A stretch of DNA of 64,000 nt, from contig OX336395.1 in NCBI GenBank assembly GCA_946902985.2, positions 289,659,065 to 289,723,064 on the forward strand. Reading direction: 5' to 3'. The notes below the pieces were generated by a model, which saw only the letters and a program-made list of their open reading frames with translations, ran no database searches and was not told where the DNA came from. Numbering within the stretch: the first letter of the stretch is position 1; each line of letters begins with the position of its first letter. The DNA is from Meconema thalassinum (lineage: Eukaryota > Arthropoda > Insecta > Orthoptera > Tettigoniidae). Shown here one piece after another: positions 22,049 through 34,050 of the stretch. The translations under genes were made by a program, and so were the position numbers.

Positions 22049-22976
22049 GCCCTCACCCATTAAAATGGGTATTGCTCACGAGTTGCATCGTCCAGCTAGA
22101 CGTCACTATCAGCGACTCAAGGTGATTTCACAGGGTGTGGATGAACTTTGGTAAGCAGACTTGGTTGAAATGATTCCCTATGCTAGCGTTAACTATGGTG
22201 TAAGCTATATGTTGACGGTCATTGATGTTTATTCCAAAATGGCGTTTGTTGAACCTGTGCGTCGCAAGTCTGGTCCACTAGTCACCAAAGCCTTTCAACA
22301 TATTATTCAACAATCTAAACGTCAACCTCAGCTGCTACAAACCGATCAGGGAAAATAATTTTTCAACAAGGATTTCTCCAGTTTTCTCAAATCTAAGGAT
22401 ATTCACCATTACACCACGTACAGCAATCTCAAAGCCAGCGTGGTCGAGCGGTTCAACCGAACATTGAAAACCCATATGTGGAAAGCGTTTACCACTCAGG
22501 GCACTTATCGCTGGTTGGACTTGTTACCTGAGCTAGTATCACGTTACAATGACACCAAACACAGAACCATTGGGACCAAGCCACGACTTGTAACTAAAAA
22601 TATTCCACAACTGGATAAACTGTTTAACCCCATAAAAACAGCAGACCCTAAACGCCATCGCCTTAACATTGGGGACCATGTTCGTGTGAGCAAATTCAAG
22701 TCCGTCTTCGACAAGGGCTACACACCAAATTGGGGGACTGAACTATTTCGAATTCGTCAAGTCAACCTGAACAGTCCAGTCACCTATTTACTCGAGGACC
22801 ACAACCATCAACCAATAAAAGGCAGGTTTTATCTTCAAGAACTCCAAAAGACAGCGTTTCCTAACCATTACCTTGTGGAAAAAGTGTTGAAACAAAAAGG
22901 AAATAAACTATCTGTAAAATGGTTGGGATTTAGCTCAGCCTTTAATTCTTGGATTAATAAATTACATGTTGTGTGA
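22029..22976 (+). pseudogene. Polinton retroviral-type integrase, two in-frame stops
   Basis: Integrase that inserts the element with 6-bp duplications. Start at 22029 (MPKLLFKPSP), overlapping the preceding gene. D-D-E core: the first Asp in ADLVEMIPY just after the stop at 22152-22154, second in LQTDQGK, Glu in VVERFNRTLKTHMW. C-terminal part has an SH3-like GDHVRVSKFK and a chromodomain-like KWLGFSSAFNSWI. TAA at 22152-22154 and TAA at 22356-22358; reading frame is kept across both, so these are point mutations only. Confidence 0.92.
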
Positions 22977-23310
22977 ACCTGTGTGCCTTGTATTTATTTA
23001 TTCACTCATGTTGTACTTAACCTACAGTCTTATGTACAGTCCTCAGCTCTACATGTGTTACGAGCAATAAATATTTCTTTCTCTCTTCACCTGTGTTCTG
23101 TCTTACACCAACTCCCCCCCCCCCCCCCCCCCTTCACCTCCCACCACTGTCAAAACAGGTTGTGACTTGTTAGCTCTTATCGTGCGCATGTACAGGTGAA
23201 CACCTGTGTGTTAGATCATATTACACATGAACTCGCATTTTCTCACGTATGAACCAAAACAGGATGTGACTTGTTTCACAAGGAGGACGGTAATAAGGTC
23301 ATCTCACACG
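22977..23310. other. Polinton right non-coding region
   Basis: Holds an AATAAA at about 23066, likely the integrase polyadenylation signal, and a run of about 22 C at 23117-23141. Otherwise no feature. Confidence 0.55.
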
Positions 23311-23977
23311 TGTTCACATGTATTTCGTCACTTTCCTTTCATATCGTTATCACATTATAGTAGTGGGGGTTGGTGAACAACGTCAGTTCAACACACTGCT
23401 TTACACACAAAATGTAGTTAGGCCCTTTGACATAATTTAAATAAATGCATGGGCTAGTCCGTGGGAACCAGTCCAAAGGGACTCATCAACAAGGACTCGT
23501 CCACAAGGACCTGTCAACAAGGACCCGTCAACAAGGACCCGTCAACAATGACTTGTCAACAATAACCTGTCAACAAGGACTCGTCCACAGGGACTCGTCA
23601 ACAATGACCCGCCAACAATGACTCGTCAACAATGACCCATCAACAGGGGCCCGACAGCAGGGGCTCTCGCCTCAAGGCCTAACATGCCCCTCTTTGATTA
23701 TTGGTTTGCGGAACAACGTTTAATTCCATATTGGCATTCAAACTCTCACATGTTGCACTTGGAAAGAGAGATTCTCTAAAAAAAAATTACATTTTCACCC
23801 CCTAGTAGGGGTAGGTTTTATTTTGGAGTGGAAATATGTTGCCCATTGGAAAGGGGGTATCAGCCCGAGTTCAATGACACCTCATTTGTCACAATCCGAC
23901 CATGCGTTCGAGAGATATCGCGCCGCCGCCATCTTGTGTGGAGGTGGAGGGTGTAGAACTCTCACAAACACACTACT
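23311..23977 (-). repeat. Polinton right terminal inverted repeat
   Basis: Reverse complement of 7322-8070 with scattered differences and fewer minisatellite units (23465-23655). Ends CACTACT at 23977. Confidence 0.95.
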
Positions 23978-23983
23978 AACAAG
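23978..23983. repeat. Target site duplication AACAAG (right)
   Basis: Identical to 7316-7321. Confidence 0.95.
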
Positions 23984-24830
23984 CAATAGAGAATATTAGA
24001 GACATATTTAAAGTGGGAGTGAAGATTCAAGGAGAAAGGATTTCAACTCTGAGATATGCTAATGACATCGTCATCTTGGCCAACACGCCTGAGGATTTGA
24101 ATGAGTTTTTGAATGGTATGGACTCCGTCTTGAGGAAAGAATTCATGATGAAAATTTATAAATGTAAAACAAAAATATTGCAGCCGAAATAAATCAGAAA
24201 CCTCTTTGGACATCAAATTGGCAGGTGAAAAACTAAAGGAAGTATGAGACTTCTGTTACTTAGGAAGCAAAATAACCAGTGATATACGAGGCAAAGAGGA
24301 TATAAAAAGTAGGATGGCTCAGGCAAGGAAAGCATTTCTACAGAAAAGGAATCCGTTGATATCGAATATAGATATTAGCAAGTCATTTTTGAAAGCCTTT
24401 GTCTGGAGCATGGCACTCTATGGAAGTGAAACTTGGACTCTTGGTGCAGAAGAAAAGACGGGAATTGAAGCGTTTGAAATGTGGTGTTACAGGAAAATGA
24501 TTAAGATCAGACGGGTAGATATGGTTACAAGTGAAGAGGTATTAGGACAAGTGGGAGAGGAGAGATGTTTCTGGCGACTGCTTATGAAGAGAAGATATAG
24601 GTTGGTAGGACATACACTAAGACACCCAGGAATAGGAATAGCAAGCTTGGTTAGGGAAGGAAGGGTCGAGGTCAAGAACTGTAGGGGTAGACCAAGGTTA
24701 GAATATGTTAAACAGATTTCCTCAGATGTAGGGTGTGGTAGCTATGTAGAGATGAAAAGATTAGCTCAGGACAGGGAGGCATGGAAAGCTGCATGAAAGC
24801 AGTCAAAAGACTGAAGACTCAAACAATAAC
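23984..24830 (+). mobile_element. LINE reverse transcriptase fragment, right of the Polinton
   Basis: Continues the RT of 7165-7321: LRYANDIVILANTPEDLNE holds the catalytic box (YAND in place of the usual FADD), then after a few lesions the thumb/C-terminal region MALYGSETWTLG and EMWCYRKMIKIRR, ending with a stop at 24796 and a short 3' UTR. The last ~100 bp (24726-24828) occurs in reverse at 59450-59552. Confidence 0.85.
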
Positions 24831-25150
24831 TTACTTAGACTGCAAGTACAATGGTGCAGCACTCTAAAGGAGCTACAGACCAATGTAAGATACTCAATGT
24901 AGTCCTACTGTACTCTCAGGGTTCTACATACAATAATCCAGTAGACTGCCTTGTAGCCATTGGCTACCGGAAGGAAACTAACACCCAAGTACCTGCCTCT
25001 TTTTTTTTTATTTTTTAGGACAATTGTATTAGCATGTTTAAGCAAGTACGCAAACAAACAAACAAACAAACAAACATACTTTGTCAACTTTACTTCTTCT
25101 CCTACGTCTAGGATTGTACAAGTCCTTACCGTATTTCCTGATCCATATCT
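24831..25150. other. Unassigned DNA with a CAAA microsatellite
   Basis: Only a (CAAA)n run at about 25049-25076 stands out. Confidence 0.5.
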
Positions 25151-27660
25151 GTTTTTTTTTTAAATAATAATGCATTTTATTAATCCCTTAACGAGTCAAG
25201 GACTCGTATACAAAGGAATCGTACAGTTTTATCTTGTTGGCGACAAATTACAATTCAATGTTTAGTTTACAAAGTTTTCAGTATGAAAATATATACAACA
25301 CTTTGTAGCTTTCATAAGTTTTTGTACAAAATATAGTCATCTTTTGTCTTCTCAGATTTTGGAATTTCTTCAAACTGACATTTTATAATCATTCCACATA
25401 AACTGTTTTAGCCTCCTTTTAAAGATTGGTAGGCTAGGTGCAATTTTTATATTTTCTGGTAGTCTATTGAACTTTACAAAGGCACTATACTTAATGCTAT
25501 TACTGCCATATTGTTTGGAATTGATATGGAAAAGTGATATGTCATCTGCATGTCTAGTTTTGTAAGCGCGTAAATCAGATTGTTTAGTGAAGTTTAAATT
25601 TGTGTGGATACCTTTGTGTAGGATTTGGTACATCAGGGCATTTGATTTGATTTCTGCATTTAGGGCTACTGGTTGAATTTTACTCGTAATATAAAGGTGT
25701 TTGGTTGGTGTTAAAAAAGGGTAGTTATACATATTTCTTATGGCTCTATTCTGAATTACCTCAATTTCCCTTTTTAGGTAATTTGAGCATTTTATCCAAA
25801 TTGTATTCAAATATTGTAAGTGGCTATGGATTAAGGAAAAATACACTTTCCTGAGTAGATATTTTGGGATATAATAGCTCAATTTTTTTATCATTCCAGC
25901 AGCAGGTGATATTTTTTTAACTAATGCATCAATGTGCTTTTGCCAGGAGAGATTTTCATCTATTATCAGGCCTAGGTATTTGACAGATGAGACCCTTTTA
26001 ACTTCCTTTCCATTCAGCATTATATTCTGAGTGATGTCTAACTTTGTTCTACGCTTAGATATTATTAAATAATTTGTTTTATCTTCATTTAATGTTAATT
26101 TATTTAACTGGGTCCAGCCAAGTATTGTATTCATGTCCTCCTGCATGTGTCTAATCAGCGTGTTGGTGGTGTACGCATTGTAAAAGATGCTTAAGTCATC
26201 TGCAAACAACGTTATATTACCATGAAAACTGAGTGTTGCTATGTCATTAATATATACTAAGAAGAGGGAAGGAGCCAGTATTGATCCTTGGGGCACACCA
26301 TGGGTAATATTTACTTCCTCACTTCTGTAGCCATTTATTTCAACATACTGCTTACGATTAGACAGGTAATTTTGAAACCATGTCCAAGCTACTCCTCGGA
26401 TACCTGCTTTATCAAGTTTCCCTAAAAGAATTTCATGGTCAACAGTATCAAACGCCTTTCTCAGGTCTATGAAAAGGCCACTCGCTGTCATCTTATTGTC
26501 TATGACATCCTGCAAGTTAGAGATTATATCAATTGTGGCTATTTCTGTGCTTGAGTTTTCTCGGAATCCATACTGACCTTTGTAGAAGTATCATTTTTAT
26601 TTAAAAAATTAAAAATTCTGTTTTTTACTACTGTTTCGAGTACCTTGGATATGGGTGGGAGGATGGAAATGGGTCTGTAATTGTCTGGATTGCTTTTATC
26701 ACCTCCTTTATAGACTGGTATGACTCGTGCTATTTTTAGATCATCAGGCACCAGACCAGTACTAACGATAAATTAATTAGAGTAGTTAGTGGGTTACTTA
26801 GCATGTCAATGGAGTTTTTTAACAATTTTACTGACATACCATCTTTGTCTTGGCTACTTTTCATTTTAAGGCTTAATATAATATTTCGAATTTCCATCTC
26901 ATTAGTCGGGGTCATAAATATGGAATCTGTGTTGACATTAATTTCATTAATTTTCTTCCCTGGGGGGATGTTTTTGGCTAATTGTGTGCTATGTTTATAA
27001 AGTGAGTGTTTAGAGCATTGCAAATATTTTCTTTTCCTGTGAAAGATTTACCGTCAATTATTATCTCACTGGGACCATCTTGGTTTTCAGTTGTGCAGTT
27101 GTAGATCATTTCATTGATTACTTTCCAAGTATCTTTTATGCTATTGGCGTTCAATGTTAATTTACGTTCACAGTATGAGGATTTCAGTTTCCGTTTTAAA
27201 GCTGTCACTTTGTTCCTACATATTATGTGCTCTTCCTTTAAGAGGTTGTTGTTTCTGTGAATGTTAGTTTTAAGTTTAGCATGTAGTAGGTCCCTTCGTT
27301 TTATTAGCTGAATTAATTCTGTTGTTATCCATGGGTTATTGTGGTTCTGGTGTATTTCCTTCAAAGGTGTGTCAGTGTTTTCTTTGTTGGGTGTCTGTGT
27401 CAAGATTTTGTGTTTCATGGCGATGTAAGTTTCATTTACATCATCTAAACAGTCTATTTGATTGAGATCATTGGAGAATATGTTTTTGTTCACGTACCGG
27501 TAATTTTTATTTACATTTTTTGAACTAGACCTTTGCTTGTTGTGGGGGTATTTAAATGTCATGTTCGAGATTGGGCTTTTGCCTGGAGAGTAATTTGACC
27601 AGAAAATCTCAGTTACAAGAATATTATGATCACTAATATCACTATTTATTTTGCTTATCC
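25151..27660 (-). mobile_element. Antisense LINE (Jockey/I-type reverse transcriptase), 5'-truncated
   Basis: Read on the minus strand: the end of the endonuclease (SDHNIL at about 27630), a linker (27562-26978), the RT fingers (VIPVYKGGDKSNPDNYRPIS near 26720), and the palm/thumb in an intact 381-codon ORF at 26515-25370 with LFIDLRKAFDTVDH, GVPQGSILAPSLFLVYINDI and LFADDLSIF. Frame breaks lie near 26980-27000, 26740-26760 and 26525-26560. A 3' UTR of ~200 bp has an AATAAA (complement at 25176-25181) and ends in a poly(A) tail (T run, 25152-25161). The poly(A) tail and FADD type fit the Jockey/I group rather than RTE. Confidence 0.88.
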
Positions 27661-29770
27661 TATAGGTACATTTACAGTTACATTATTAACTCTCATATTT
27701 TGCTTAACAAGTTCCTTGTCATATGTATTATATTACACTAACAATAATAAGATTAGCATAAATCGTGGAATGCGATTTACTAAGAAAATGTATTTACAAT
27801 CATCGACACACGAGATCTACAAGTCCAATCTTTTTTCATCTACATCGGTTCTTTTAGATCACTCATTCATATCCTCGCGATGCATGTTTATCATAAGACA
27901 AACTCGGTAATTATGTAGGCATTCGTTTACTCGTGTGCTAAATTTTCCGTAATATCCCTAACACTGTCTTAAAATCCGTTATCATATTTTACTTACAAAT
28001 ATATATTTTTAATTATGATCCAGCTTTGGAATAAAGTAAACATTAATATAATTTTAGGAAAGTATTTATCAGATTTGCTTATTTATGATTCATCAATTCA
28101 ATAAACATTGATTACTTATCCATGTTTTCGACTGCATTGTTTATATTTGGTTCTATTTTAGATTCGCCCTTAAATGCAACATAATGGATATTCATGGTCG
28201 CACGGTCGTAATTCAAATACGTCTGTGCATGATCACACCCGTAAAACCATCGAAGTGAAGTACAACTCATCGAAAGAAAATATCAACATTCATTGCATAA
28301 GCATGAGACGAACAGTCAACTCCAACTGCATTCCAACCGGCCCCGAAGCCCCCCCCCCCCCCCCCTCCAAAATTAATCCAGAAATTGGGGTGGGCATAAT
28401 AAGCCTTCATATTTTCTTACGGCTCGAACAAATTTCGAACCTACAACGAAATGTTAAATACAGTAGCCTAAATGTGTTAACAAAGAATGTACTAACAATC
28501 TCTGCACGGCCAGTCATCATTTCCGTGTCTGCACTGCTTGGAGGAGCTGAAATAACAGGGTAGCAATTAGGATTGTAACGTGGGGGGATTTTACAAGAAC
28601 AGTAGGTGCCTCAGTGCTGGGGATACAACCAAGTGTTGATGACAAAAGTCTATCAAGAAATAGAAGATTGCCAATTAGCAAGAGACCTCTCTGGAGGAGG
28701 CCAGTTATAGCTTGTCAGCTTTTAATTTCCATTTCCTGGAAATAAGGGTGTTAAAATGTCCCAGGCTACAATACTGGCGCACCGTGGTTCATTGCCGCCA
28801 CTGTTGAGATTTACAGTGGTTGTGTGTCTGTGCGAGAGGAGAGACACAGTTCAAAGTGGTAGCATTGGGGAAGAGCCGAGAGTAGTTGGATAGTTGCTCT
28901 TTTCTTTCTTCCTTTTGTCACATCAGCGAGTGTTTAGAAGATCAACCGCTTGGTCATAAAGAAGGCAAAACTGCATACATCTTCGGTAAGTTATGAAAAG
29001 TTTTCATTGTAGGTGTAGGAAATTGAGACCCCCAATTCAATATATAGGCACAGCTTTTACAAATAATTTTCTCTGCACAAGAAAGAAGCATTGCTCACTG
29101 ATAGAATGTAAAGTTATTCGATTTTTTTAAAAGATTCGTATTTATTTATTATTATTTAAAGGGTGTTAAAGTTTCCTCTGAATAATAATAATAATAATTA
29201 ACAAGAATGAGGTCCACAACAACCATTAGGCTTATCTTTAAACAGCGCTGTATAAATTAGACTAACAATAATAGACCTAAATGTTTTGCAACGCACCTTC
29301 TTTGTTTGATGCCTTTATGAGTGTCTCTTCTTCCTGTTATCTACTCCTGATTGGTTTTTTTTTTACATATTCGTTCAATTGATTAAAAACATCTCTAGTA
29401 AATAAACAATTTAAGAAACACCAAGACATAGTGCGGTACAGGTATTAATGTAAAGAACTTTCTGAACTGAAATGTGTGAATATGCCATAATAGCAGTATT
29501 CTGATAACTGAAAATCTGAGCGATAGAGACAAATATAAACACTGACACAGCTGTGAGCTGCCAACAAACAAAGTAAAGAAGGGCGGAATTCAGACAGACA
29601 TGAACAGACTGAAGATTTTTGTCCTAAGCTAGAAATGAACCCTAAAGTACTTATAATCAGAAAACAAAGTTCCGTGAAGAACTATTATAGCCTATTTTCA
29701 TATTATATCATATTGGTCTTTTTTTTTTAATTCTCCCGCCTATGAAAAGGAACGACATGTTGGATTTTTC
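27661..29770. other. Unassigned intergenic DNA
   Basis: No recognisable gene. A C run at about 28351-28365 produces a proline stretch in a 129-codon ORF at 28174-28563 that otherwise shows no domain. Runs of AAT repeats near 29180. Confidence 0.4.
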
Positions 29771-29777
29771 TGTATGT

Positions 29778-30490
29778 AGGCCATAGAGTTATGCACCATT
29801 AGATGAAGATTATTGCTTAGGTTCATTATTCAAACGTACACTTCGATCGCATGACTAGGACACAAGATATAAAAACTCAATTTTAAAATTTCGCACGGTC
29901 ACCATCTTGGGGTTATGAAACAATTGAATTTAATTAAATGCCAGTAGATTTTGTATGTACATTTACCGTACCGTACCAAGTTTCACTGTGCTCGGATAAT
30001 TAAATCGCGAGTCAATTCCATTTAAATATTTTTACTTCACTTGGCTGCCATGTTGGCATTGTGCTCACCAGGTTATTGAAAGTCCAATAGGTGAACTTAT
30101 ATTAATAGTCTCTATCAGCATACAAAATTTCAGTTTGACTGCTGCAATAGATTCGAAGATATTGAGAACTGTCTAAATATTTAGGATGGTCACCATGTTG
30201 GATTGTTATATGTAGGCCACACAGTTATGTACTATTAGATGAAAATTATTGCGTAGGTCCATTATTCAAACTTTCACTGCGGTCTCATGATTAGGACACA
30301 AGAAATAAAAACTAATTTTAAAATTTTGCACAGCCGAAATCTTGAGGTTATGTAAACAATTGAACTAAATTAGATGTCAGTAGAGTAGAATTTGCATAAA
30401 CATTTAACGTTTCAAGTTTCACTGCGCTCGGATGGTTACATCGCGTGAAATATCCATTCAAATGTTTCAATTTCGCTTTGCCGCCACGTT
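29778..30490. repeat. Two diverged ~285-bp direct copies
   Basis: TGTAGGCCAYASAGTTATGYACYATTAGATG... to GCCGCCAYGTT-like sequence occurs at about 29778-30062 and 30210-30490 with about 20-25 percent differences. The second copy ends where a pogo-like helix-turn-helix ORF begins. Confidence 0.7.
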
Positions 30491-30775
30491 CGTACCGCCG
30501 ACCACATTTTCGTACTTTCCATTTTTCATGCCGCGGAAGGACTTAGAAGTTTTCTTGGTTCCCAATAATTCGTCCTTCTGGTTGCCCCAATAACGAATCA
30601 TACACCGCTGCGCTTCGTATTTACGACTCGCCGCGTTCACTCCATTTTCTGCAGCAAATTCTAACACTTTCAACTTGAAGTATGCCATAAAACTTGTTCT
30701 CTTGGTCATCTTCAGTCCTGCTTGTATACTGCAAACTTCTTCACTATACACTACACACGGCCGTGCGTGACACAA
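30467..30775 (-). pseudogene. Pogo/Tigger-type N-terminal helix-turn-helix remnant
   Basis: From a methionine near residue 23: KRTSFMAYFKLKVLEFAAEN, then AASRKYEAQRCMIRYWGNQK and SKSFRGMKNGKY. This is the CENP-B/Brinker-type DNA-binding helix-turn-helix found at the N-terminus of pogo transposases (K-R-x-S-F ... F-K-L-K-V ... A-A-R-K-Y ... I-R-x-W). The DDE part is missing. Either a fragment of an internally deleted element or an orphan domain. Confidence 0.65.
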
Positions 30776-31332
30776 GACACGTAACTCGTAAGCTGGGGGG
30801 TAGGGGGAGTAACCATAGTCGAGGTCAACAATGCACAGGTGGTGTAGGCAAAAGTGAGGGTTTTATCGTTAACTGGAATCTTTTGGGCCTATTTGCTACA
30901 TTTTTCTGATTATTTCTCCTTCGCAATTCTTATTTTTTCCCCCTTGAAAGTGAATCGAGGCCTAGGAAATAGTTAGGGCTACCCCCACAAGCGACGCGCA
31001 GCTCTTGGAGTTCTGGTCCTGGGGGCAGGGCCTGGCGCGAGAATGTGCGCGGGGCCTAGTAGGCGGGAGTTCGCGGGAGGGGGCCTAGTTTTTGTAAATT
31101 TTCGACTGTAAGTGGCTGTGTTGTACAGAGTGATGTTTCAAAATAAATTACAATTTTAGGCTAGTTAAAACTCATTTTATTACATTTATAGTTTCTAAAC
31201 AAACCTCAGGAAATAGGATAAGCATAAAATTGGATACTGGAAGCACCTGATCAGATGAAAGCAACAATCAATATCAATGGAAACCTGATATAATGAGCTA
31301 ACACAGGTGATTTTTTTGGCATAAATAATATA

Positions 31333-32021
31333 CCGGGTCATCATTTTATTTCCCGCATGTACGCGCCGCTAGGCCGGTGAAGGTGGCCTTGGCGTTCTCA
31401 TCGCAATGAACACGTGCACTGCGATCGGCAATGTTGCAATAAGCTGCCAGTATCTCCGGCGTATTCAAGCTTGTGAAGTGCTAGTTGATTTGACCTAACA
31501 TACAGGGCAGTCTCAGGGCAATTTTACAGTTTATGTGTTGCCTTAAAGTGATGTGTTCTATACAACGTGTATTCATTGTGCTTTGTTATGCGAAGTGATG
31601 TTTTCTATAGAACAACGTGTATTCATTGTGCTTTCTTATGCTTATGATTATTACCTCTGGGGAATGCTGAAAGGAAAGGTATATGCAAACAATCCTCACA
31701 CAAGTGAGGAGTTAAAAGAAAATATTCGCCAAGTTATAACAAACGTCACCCAGGAAGAAATTCGCCGTGTGTCTAGAAACTTGTTTACAAGGTGCCAGGC
31801 ATGCTTGCGAGCTGACGGACAACACTTTGAACATTTCTTGTAAAACCTGGTAAGTTTGTAGATAATTATTTTCACTAGAAATTGCTATTAAATGACTGTA
31901 TGTTGACGCGAAGTAGTGGGGAGAAGTCGCACACTTTTTACCGGCCAGCGAGCGGGTGTCAGCGCGAGAGCTTGCCGCGCCGTGATCGGTATCGGATGCG
32001 AGACTTAAATTGATGACCCTG
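31333..32021 (+). mobile_element. Internally deleted mariner-like element (MITE)
   Basis: TA-flanked (31331-31332, 32022-32023) with imperfect inverted ends CCGGGTCATCATTTTA / CAGGGTCATCAATTTA. The remaining ORF (ending 31843) fuses MFSIEQRVFIVLSY, the start of a DUF4817-type transposase, directly to DYYLWGMLKGKVYANN and HFEHFL, its end, so the DDE catalytic core is deleted. A ~59-bp duplication of the N-terminal coding segment precedes it (31555-31655). Confidence 0.82.
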
Positions 32022-32274
32022 TATTATGGGAAACGAAGCATGTGCTTGATGTACGTCCTTACCCAAACGCACATAATTGATAATACGCAATCACGTTTAC
32101 ATATTTGAACATTTCTACGGCTATACAGTTTTTCATAAACTAAACTACTAAAAGTGCTGTTTAAGTCCACTTTCACAGATAAATTCAGATAAATTTGTTC
32201 GAGAAATAACATGGTTTACAAGGCATGCTTTTCTCTAAATAAAAATCTGTTTTTTGTTTAGAATTTGGAGCATT

Positions 32275-34050
32275 TTATTTATGTAAAAGCGCTTTGCGGG
32301 CTTTTGCTAAGGCAAAAGTGCTGATTAAATCGTTCATTTCTAATTTTTTGGCCGTTTCACATTCGATTGACAGAGTAGCCAAACCGTTTGGACGCTCCTG
32401 CGCCATCGTTGATCGCAAATAGTTTTTGATTAGTTTCAAAATGGAAAATCTCCTTTCCCCCGACGCAACCGTTATAGGAATTGTAAGCATAATTTGATAG
32501 GCCGTCGTTAAATTAGGATAGGACTCCTTTATCGGGGCTAATTACTGTAGTGTACCTCAAGCACTTTTTACAGATGACGGAACAGCGTACCTAAACAATT
32601 GTAGCTCCAGAAAAAGATCTTCTGCATCCAAATCTTCAAGCTCCCCATCTTTTAGAAAATTAGAGTGTGTTTGACAATGGTTTTTCAATTGCTCTTCCGA
32701 CAAATTGGAAAGCATGGAAGGATCGAAAAGAAATCCAAAGTATTCCGAAAAAAAATTACTTCGTTAAATCTATTTTCTATGCAGCTCAGTGCCTACGACA
32801 GACAAAAAGTAATTTACCAGAAATTTATGTTCAGCTTCTTTTTGAAGTTTATCTTCGGATTTTCCTCCTGTTGATCATTTTGCTGATTTATTTCATCAAA
32901 GAACCTTTTGCGATTGCCTTGACGGCGAATAGAAAATTTCTTTGCATAGCCCAAATTTTCCATTATTTCTCTAGCCAGTGTTGCGATAATTTGGAAAAAT
33001 GACTTTAGGCCCTGAGGGCCGTATCCAACGAAGGCTTCTCAGATTGGAGAGTTTTACTTTTTGAGTTCGCATAAAATAAAATATCGTACTAGATAACGAG
33101 GCTTAAAACAAATTCATACGAACTTTTATGAAGCAACAAAGATTGGGCCTCTGACCGGGTAACAGGATCTTTGGTAGTTTCTGCCACTTTTTCTAGAGCT
33201 TAGTTCACTTTGCCTAGCTGGTACCTGATGGGCTTGGCACTGTCAATTCTACATTCCCATCTTGTGCTAGGTAAAGATTTTAGTGTGAGGAGGCCAGGAC
33301 ATAGTTCGCACAAAATATCCCACCTTTCCGTGGAAGCTACAAAATGTACAGTCGCTGAACTATACCAAAATATGGCGTAGCATCCTTATTGAATTTAACC
33401 ATGTCACCCAAAAGTAAGTTAAGATTATGTGCAACACATGCCATGAACATTGCTCGTTTATTAATATTTTTACTCGCTTCTGCACTCCCTTGTACTTGGC
33501 CTTCATATTAGCACCGTTGTCATACCCTTGTCCCCTACAGTCCATGATATCAAGATCATTATCCTCCAATACTCCCTCTAAAACCTCAGTTAACCCATTT
33601 CCCGTAGTGTCGCGTACCTCCAAAAACTCGAACGATTCGACGATCCTTGGAATTTCTCCCAGCATATCAACTAGCGGAGGACCAAGGTCATTTGCTCCTT
33701 GTGGCTCACAGTCGAGGATAACCGCGTAATATTTGGCGCCACGAAGAGCATTCAGTACTTTTTCCTTCGTAGCAACGCCTTAAGAAAAGGAAAAAAAAAA
33801 AAAAGAAAATTATTAACATTTTCGCTAATTCCATTTAAAGAACAACCTAATGTTTAAATTTAGTTTAACTTTAACTTACATAACATCGAAATTATATCGT
33901 TTTGTATTTCGGGACCGAGATAATGCACGTAGGTTTCGTCATCACTCACCCACCGAAGATGTTCCTTCATGGGCCCGTCAAAAATAGCGAGCATTTCCAT
34001 CAACTTTAGAAAATTGGTCTGCCGATCGCTGGTGACACTTTAGGCTTCTT
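32275..34050 (-). pseudogene. hAT transposase (ZMYM1/DUF4371-like), broken
   Basis: Minus-strand pieces in order: MEMLAIFDGPMKEHLRW (~34000), a plausible intron with GTAAGT donor (33879-33874) and a T-rich AG acceptor (33780-33779), ALRGAKYYAVILDCEPQG (~33740), VRDTTGNGLTEVLEG and CRGQGYDNGANMKAKYKG (~33540), then a decayed middle, and the C-terminal dimerisation domain LTIPITVASGERRFSILKL (32488) ending 32275. The intron is in phase with the frames on both sides. Several stops and frame changes between 33360 and 32500. Typical of the TTF/ZMYM1-like hAT transposases of insects. Confidence 0.8.

Larger units (their letters stand above)
7322..23977. mobile_element. Complete Polinton/Maverick (16,656 bp)
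   Basis: A full element from terminus to terminus. Both ends start AGTAGTGTGTTTGTGAGAG as an inverted pair, with long terminal inverted repeats (749 bp left, 667 bp right), a perfect 6-bp target duplication, and the diagnostic gene set: protein-primed DNA polymerase B, retroviral-type integrase, FtsK/HerA-type packaging ATPase, adenain-type protease and two jelly-roll capsid proteins. Accessory genes are a BIR protein and a fibre-like protein. Most genes carry frameshifts or stops, so the copy is old and inactive, although the ends and duplication are well preserved. It sits inside the RT region of a LINE. Confidence 0.96.

Noticed and set aside
23117..23141. Poly(C) run as a functional element
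   Set aside because: A simple homopolymer in non-coding DNA, also prone to sequencing error; nothing links it to function.
28174..28563. 129-codon ORF with a proline run
   Set aside because: The prolines come from a C homopolymer and no domain, codon bias or splice context supports a gene.
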